NCBI GenBank assembly: GCA_001606155.1 | Contig: LODT01000022.1 | Coordinates: forward strand, 248,001-312,000 | Origin: Tieghemostelium lacteum | Lineage: Eukaryota > Evosea > Eumycetozoa > Dictyosteliales > Raperosteliaceae | Direction: 5' to 3' | Length of the DNA: 64,000 nucleotides | Shown here: positions 61,821 to 64,000 of the stretch, in pieces | Layout: each line of letters begins with the position of its first letter | How positions within the stretch are numbered: the first letter of the stretch is position 1 | Made by a program: the position numbers and the translations under genes | The notes under the pieces: generated by a model | Told to the model about the DNA's origin: nothing | What the model saw: the letters and a program-made list of their open reading frames with translations, nothing else | Databases searched by the model: none

Positions 61821-63563
61821 ATGATTTTACCTAATCACATAGTTCAAGCTATACTAGAATATTTGTTGAATCATTCAGAGGATTTAAAGTATTTAGTTAG
61901 TTTTATTAAAAGATATACACTGATTTCAAAACAATGGAATAGAGAAATTATTTCAAAGTTAAGAATCAAAAGGAGTATTGTGATAGATACTACAAGTAAT
62001 GAAATGATAAATACATGGATATATTTATCTGATAGATATGGTGTGAATTATAATGTAATATATAAGAAACAGGATAGAAATTGGAATGGGTCATTTAGAG
62101 ATAAAGTAATTGCTATTATATTGGATGATGTTTCAAGTGGAGATAATGAATTATTTTCTACCTATAGTAATCTGAAAAAGGTTACCTACAGGGTAAAATC
62201 CATTGACATAAAGTACATGTCACTGAAACTATTGGAGCCTCAAAACGATAAATATAGTTATAATATACATGCCTATGGTAATTATATATATACCGGTGAC
62301 TCGTCATCGGACAATATACAGACTTCGAATCCATCTATAACAGATATCCTATTTGGTAAAAATATATTTGAAAAAATTGGTATCATGTATTGTAACATTA
62401 AATTCAATCTACCTACAACATTTAATAACTGTCAATTCAGTAGACTTAATGATCTAAGTTTAAATGGACTAATGATTTCTAAACTGATTTTAAGTACAGT
62501 TTTAGAGCATTCATTTCAACTTAAATATTTGTATTTAGAGAGTATCACCATAACTCCAGAGGACACTTTTGATTGGGTTCTTGAGAAACTAATTCCTCTA
62601 GAAAACTTGATAAATATAAGAATTAATGTGAATATCAAAACCAATTTTGAAAACATTATTTCATTTCTCAACCACACTAAATGTGTAGAGATTAGCATTC
62701 AATTTGGTAATATCCAGTATCAATCAGTTTCACAGGTGCTCATTGCACATGTAGACAACCATAGAATTGAACAATTCAATTTTCAAGTGATTGATGGGTT
62801 CACACCAATGAATGACTCACTTAGAGGCTATACCCTTTTACCTCGGTGGAAGAATAAAAGTAATTTAAAAGAAATTACAATTTATAAACCCGACATTTCC
62901 ATTTCACAGTCTCTTACAGGAATGGTAAATCTACAAAGTATCTATATTCACTTTAATCACACCAGTACTCAAGAATCATTAAATAATATTTTCGAATTGA
63001 ATTTACCAAGTCTAGAGTATTTTAATATAGTGTCATTAGATGCACAAATTCCCTATGTTAGAACTGAGAGTCTAATGATGAATAGGTACTTGACAGCTCT
63101 ATATATATCCAATGTGAATTATATAGAGTGTATAACGATTCTGGGCTGTAATCACCCTACGATTATAGATATTACATTTCATTATCTTCTATTTACAAAA
63201 GGTGATGATACTCAAGAACTTTTAAATGTATTAAAATGTCACCAATCACTCCGACATTTACAAATTTATAGTTCAAATATTCGTAGAATTGAGAATGACG
63301 ATCCCATCACTCAATATAATTCAATACATTTCACCATTGAAATATTAAGAGAAAATAGAAATTATATAACATTGTCACTACCACCATTTAGTAAGATTAA
63401 CAAATCACACATCAGTTCACTAGAAACTGTTCTCTCTGAAAATCATACAATTCAATGTATCTCTTTACCATTTGATCTTACCTTAGATAGTATCTCTCAA
63501 AAACAAAAAAAATACCATACTGATATAATTGCAATCTTTAATAAATATTCAATTCTCTTTTAA
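61821..63563 (+). CDS. F-box-like/LRR family protein, copy 11
   Basis: 580 residues, one exon (the number 11 counts this as the last intact copy seen from left to right; no copy was given to a relic). N-terminus MILPNHIVQAILEYLLN with ISKQWNREIISKLRIK, nearly the family consensus. The second segment is WIYLSDRYGVNYNVIY. LRR landmarks are HSFQLKYLYLESITI, NHRIEQFNFQVI, LLPRWKNKSNLKEITIY, ISQSLTGMVNLQSIYIH and CNHPTIIDITFHYLL. An ATG five bases upstream opens the tiny frame Met-Lys-stop overlapping the start, as in the MMAA gene. Numbering note: intact copies in this list are 1-10 and this one with copy 7 spliced, ten intact unspliced-or-spliced genes besides copy 5, which is shortened. Confidence 0.87.
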   Translation: MILPNHIVQAILEYLLNHSEDLKYLVSFIKRYTLISKQWNREIISKLRIKRSIVIDTTSNEMINTWIYLSDRYGVNYNVIYKKQDRNWNGSFRDKVIAIILDDVSSGDNELFSTYSNLKKVTYRVKSIDIKYMSLKLLEPQNDKYSYNIHAYGNYIYTGDSSSDNIQTSNPSITDILFGKNIFEKIGIMYCNIKFNLPTTFNNCQFSRLNDLSLNGLMISKLILSTVLEHSFQLKYLYLESITITPEDTFDWVLEKLIPLENLINIRINVNIKTNFENIISFLNHTKCVEISIQFGNIQYQSVSQVLIAHVDNHRIEQFNFQVIDGFTPMNDSLRGYTLLPRWKNKSNLKEITIYKPDISISQSLTGMVNLQSIYIHFNHTSTQESLNNIFELNLPSLEYFNIVSLDAQIPYVRTESLMMNRYLTALYISNVNYIECITILGCNHPTIIDITFHYLLFTKGDDTQELLNVLKCHQSLRHLQIYSSNIRRIENDDPITQYNSIHFTIEILRENRNYITLSLPPFSKINKSHISSLETVLSENHTIQCISLPFDLTLDSISQKQKKYHTDIIAIFNKYSILF

Positions 63564-63622
63564 AATTTTATAATAAGTTTAACATGTTGTAGTTTTGGGA
63601 ATTTTAGTGAATTCATTGGTTT

Positions 63623-63730
63623 CAAGAAGCTGCATATAATTGGATTGAAATTACAAAGAAGTATAACTTAGATTACCAAACTGATGTAAAGGAACCATGG
63701 TATGGGGTAGATCAATTTAAAAAGAATTAA
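63623..63730 (+). pseudogene. Relic of an F-box-like/LRR family gene
   Basis: About 35 codons, QEAAYNWIEITKKYNLDYQ then TDVKEPWYGVDQFKKN, match the second segment of the family (compare WVQFTEKYHIEYTVVL in copy 1 and WIELSNRYQIIYQVDL in copy 2). There is no F-box-like block before it and no LRR after it, and the frame ends in TAA. It lies 60 bp past copy 11, so it is probably the remains of a further tandem copy. Confidence 0.6.
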
Positions 63731-63746
63731 ATATTAGTAATTTTAA

Positions 63747-64000
63747 TTATTTTAATATCAATAACCCAAACAATAAATCCACAACCCAAGCCAGACATTT
63801 TGAAGCCAAAATCCTTGTGCATCTATCAAGATCACCTTTGAATTTCTTTTTTAGTTTGGTTTCTTTTGGTGTAAGTAGCTTTTTGTCGTCATCAACCAAT
63901 GAAGAGGTACGTTAAAGCATCCAGTCACCATTTTACCTCTCCTGATTTCTACAAAAACATGATGTTAGATACCTTCAATATTCATGTTCAGAACACTCAT
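63747..64000 (-). CDS. Possible 3' end of a gene running off the right edge
   Basis: A minus-strand frame of about 54 codons (SSLVDDDKKLLTPKETKLKKK ... CTRILASKCLAWVVDLLFGLLILK) ends in TAA at 63747-63749. It begins with charged sequence and ends hydrophobic. Frames further toward the edge are interrupted, so either introns or decay must be assumed. Coding status is uncertain and no family was recognised. Confidence 0.3.

Noticed and set aside
1-64000. CRISPR arrays, bacterial operons, rRNA genes, retroelements
   Set aside because: No regular spaced repeats, no rRNA-like conserved blocks and no reverse transcriptase or integrase sequence were seen.

Overview
This window comes from the nuclear genome of a social amoeba (dictyostelid). 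The DNA is very AT-rich, genes lie close together on both strands, and introns are short (about 50-190 bp, GT-AG). Proteins carry long Gln, Asn, His, Asp and Arg-Asp homorepeats. Several products are typical of the group: an Abi subunit of the SCAR complex without SH3, TIG/EGF/C-type-lectin surface proteins, TRAF-type RING proteins, and a sirtuin with a UBP zinc finger. The coding sequence looks less extreme in AT than D. discoideum, so another dictyostelid lineage is likely. I cannot name the species.

Layout. 1-3.2 kb: the 3' end of a large unknown gene, then a SELENOF (Sep15) selenoprotein read through an in-frame UGA with a recognisable SECIS element, a one-domain bromodomain protein transcribed divergently from it, and a mitochondrial MaoC-type hydratase. 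3.4-18.2 kb: seven members of one large F-box-like/leucine-rich family, partly as an alternating A-B-A-B tandem array, with one small secreted-protein gene among them. 18.2-23 kb: a gene-poor stretch with a decayed fragment, a second small secreted-protein gene and a degenerate piggyBac-type DNA transposon. 23-30.2 kb: another F-box-like gene, two tandem RING/TRAF-type zinc-finger genes, the MMAA GTPase gene and a further F-box-like gene. 30.2-46.2 kb: housekeeping genes (NSE3/MAGE, RBBP6-like, mitochondrial thioredoxin, PRPP synthetase, Integrator subunit 1, a tail-anchored coiled-coil protein, a polyQ zinc-finger protein). 46.2-48.2 kb: gene-poor, with a decayed coding remnant. 48.2-56.4 kb: Abi, sirtuin, a 1487-residue lectin/TIG/EGF membrane protein and a secreted protein. 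56.7-64 kb: two more F-box-like genes around an EngB-type mitochondrial GTPase, an unknown small gene and several broken fragments, including a relic of another F-box-like gene.

The main theme is a lineage-expanded F-box-like/LRR family: 10 intact genes plus one relic in 64 kb, interspersed with conserved housekeeping genes and next to two RING-type candidates. By analogy with F-box families elsewhere these may be diversifying ubiquitin-ligase adaptors; that role is inference. The clearest precise finding is the selenoprotein gene with its UGA codon and a SECIS whose core quartet, apical adenosines and helices can be traced by eye.

Intron positions were assigned by eye from reading frame, GT-AG borders and family alignment; no transcript data were available.
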